DNA of 64,000 nt from assembly GCA_910576895.1 (NCBI GenBank), contig CAJTJZ010000003.1, forward strand, positions 67,222 through 131,221, given 5' to 3'. This document shows positions 63,062 to 64,000 of the stretch, one piece after another. The DNA is from an uncultured Lachnospiraceae bacterium (GTDB lineage: Bacteria > Bacillota > Clostridia > Lachnospirales > Lachnospiraceae). A program made the translations under genes and the position numbers. Position 1 is the stretch's first letter, and every line of letters begins with the position of its first letter. The notes beneath the pieces are model-generated. The model saw only the letters and a program-made list of their open reading frames with translations. It did not search any database and was not told where the DNA came from.

Positions 63062-63596
63062 AATTTTACTATTCCTTTCTAACAATATAAATAAGTTATA
63101 AAAATTTTATAAACTTTTTTGCTTTTTTCTTTTAAAAATGTTTCTGTACAAATATGCTGTTTTATGTTATAATTACAATACTTTATATAAGTATTTATTT
63201 GTATAGGCTTTTTCTTTCTAAAAATTGGTGGTTTTTAGTAAGAGAAAGCCTTACCTGTATGGTGGACTATCCTCCGTTAGCATATTATTTCATCTCCTTT
63301 CTATATTTTGAATTATACTATAGATAGTATTCTGATACAATAGTTGTTGCAAATTTGGGAAAAATATGACAGAATTGGTAAAAATAGTATTTATGGAATA
63401 GTAGCTTAAATGTTTTTTAAACCAAAGCAACGCAAACCAAGTCATATATGTTTTATATGATGAACATATAGGAATTTTTATAGTTTGCACTGTTTTTAAT
63501 GCTTGATACCAAAGTTAGGTATTATAGAGAGCTATCTTTATTTTGTCAATATTGATTTTTATTTTGAGTTTCCCCATTTTTTAGGTTTAGGTATCA
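63062..63596. other. Intergenic: hairpin, micro-ORF, promoter
   Basis: The minus strand carries a promoter, TTGTAT (63340-63335) and TATAAT (63317-63312) at 17 bases, then the 10-codon ORF listed next, then an imperfect long hairpin (63205-63253, AGGCTTT/AAAGCCT ends). On the IS side, TTGATACC (63504-63511) and GGTATCATCAA (about 63590-63600) form an inverted pair that may mark the IS4-like element's end. Nothing else recognised. Confidence 0.5.
63251..63283 (-). CDS. 10-codon ORF with full expression signals (leader peptide?)
   Basis: Minus strand: ATG at 63283, stop at 63253-63251, product MLTEDSPPYR. AAAGGAG lies ten bases upstream and a 17-base-spaced promoter just before it. A long imperfect hairpin follows immediately. 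This is the layout of a leader peptide or a structured leader RNA upstream of the secreted-protein gene. It may be chance in AT-rich DNA. Confidence 0.35.
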   Translation of the reverse strand: MLTEDSPPYR

Positions 63597-64000
63597 TCAA
63601 GCCCCATTTTTAATATGGTTAACAGGAAATTGGCAGCATAACAGAGCTTGTTTTCTAAAATAATTCATTATTCCAGAACTTGTTTTAGAAAAAATCTGTT
63701 TAAAAGCATATCCCATTGCATAAAAAACAAATTTGGGAATTTTATATATCCTTTTTGAACATTCAAAAATTTTGTCCATAAACGGGCTTCCATTATTTTC
63801 AGAATAAAATATTCCCAGATAACCAACTGCCAGTGTTGCAAAAAAATTCAGGTTACGTATTGAATTTAATGACATGACACGTAAATCTTCAAAATGAAAC
63901 TGCTGGTTTTTAAAACGGAAGTATTCTTCTATCCTCCATCTCATAAGATAAACTTTTGTAACAATAATACACAGCTTTTTCTTCTGTGATGTTTCCTGTA
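63597..64000 (-). CDS. IS4-like transposase, C-terminal part, runs off window
   Basis: The minus-strand frame is open to the window end, so the gene starts beyond base 64000. The visible part includes TKVYLMRWRIEEYFRFKNQQFHFEDLRVMSLNSIRN, the Y-x2-R-x-x-x-E-x-x-F/K region that holds the catalytic Glu of IS4-type DDE transposases, followed by LNFFATLAVGYLGIF. The C-terminal ~60 residues are more divergent. It probably belongs to an IS4/IS1634-like element whose near end lies around 63500-63600. Confidence 0.75.
   Translation of the reverse strand, partial: QETSQKKKLCIIVTKVYLMRWRIEEYFRFKNQQFHFEDLRVMSLNSIRNLNFFATLAVGYLGIFYSENNGSPFMDKIFECSKRIYKIPKFVFYAMGYAFKQIFSKTSSGIMNYFRKQALLCCQFPVNHIKNGA

Overview
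The window comes from a low-GC, Gram-positive, anaerobic endospore former of the class Clostridia, most like a Lachnospiraceae-type gut bacterium (inference from gene content; no database search was run). The evidence is: AT-rich DNA with strong GGAGG-type ribosome binding sites; the sporulation regulator SpoIIID behind an apparent sigma-E promoter; a CotS-like spore coat protein; a complete clostridial-order Rnf operon (CDGEAB); a sensory [FeFe]-hydrogenase; and PTS beta-glucoside uptake.

Layout. 1-11.3 kb: a partial, frameshifted M56 (BlaR1-type) peptidase with 51-bp internal repeats, an HMG-CoA-lyase-like aldolase, an L,D-transpeptidase, a pRiA4b ORF-3-like protein, SpoIIID, then a two-component system with an ABC exporter of the lantibiotic/bacitracin-resistance type whose promoter carries four exact 11-bp-phased repeats. 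11.3-20.8 kb is an accessory and decaying zone: two uncharacterised membrane proteins behind a possible small RNA, a broken PIN-domain toxin, an AAC(6')-like acetyltransferase next to a decayed duplicate fragment, an IS200/IS605 element (TnpA+TnpB) whose right-end hairpin has been split by a 123-bp IS231/IS4-like MITE, a gene remnant truncated at the IS junction, an antitoxin-like small protein and an odd tRNA. 20.8-26.2 kb: rnfCDGEAB (rnfG reads only with a +1 A correction), ending in a cluster of hairpins. 26.2-31.6 kb: an AraC regulator, a FliD-like protein with no flagellar neighbours, then rpmG-secE-nusG-rplK-rplA, terminated without rplJ/rplL. 31.7-42.2 kb: a hydrogenase/chemoreceptor fusion, two tandem hybrid histidine kinases, CCA-adding enzyme, CotS-like kinase and a PEGA-type lipoprotein. 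42.2-48.9 kb: phosphoglucomutase followed by a glycan-assembly cluster (DegT aminotransferase, GT14, PglC-like phosphoglycosyl transferase, ATP-grasp/HAD fusion) behind a 26-bp perfect palindrome overlapping a -10 box. 48.9-50.3 kb: palindrome-rich DNA and a SorC-type regulator remnant. 50.3-57 kb: a carbohydrate-use block (GH31, RpiR regulator, PTS IIBCA, GH1). 57.2-64 kb: a CorC/hemolysin-type protein, a BceRS-like two-component system without its transporter, a large solute-binding lipoprotein and a small secreted protein on the minus strand, and the end of an IS4-like transposase running off the window.

Functionally, Rnf (ferredoxin:NAD+ oxidoreduction coupled to ion pumping) and the sensory hydrogenase point to hydrogen/ferredoxin-based fermentation, while the GH31/RpiR/PTS/GH1 block feeds it phosphorylated beta-glucosides and other glucosides. 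Best leads for a second look: the MITE inside the TnpB element's guide-RNA end, the homopolymer frameshifts in rnfG and the M56 gene, the 11-bp operator array, the class-I tRNA with a GCU-position anticodon and no U33, the multi-hairpin elements near 26.0 and 49.0 kb, and the promoter-equipped 10-codon ORF at 63.28 kb. I found no CRISPR array, rRNA or prophage.
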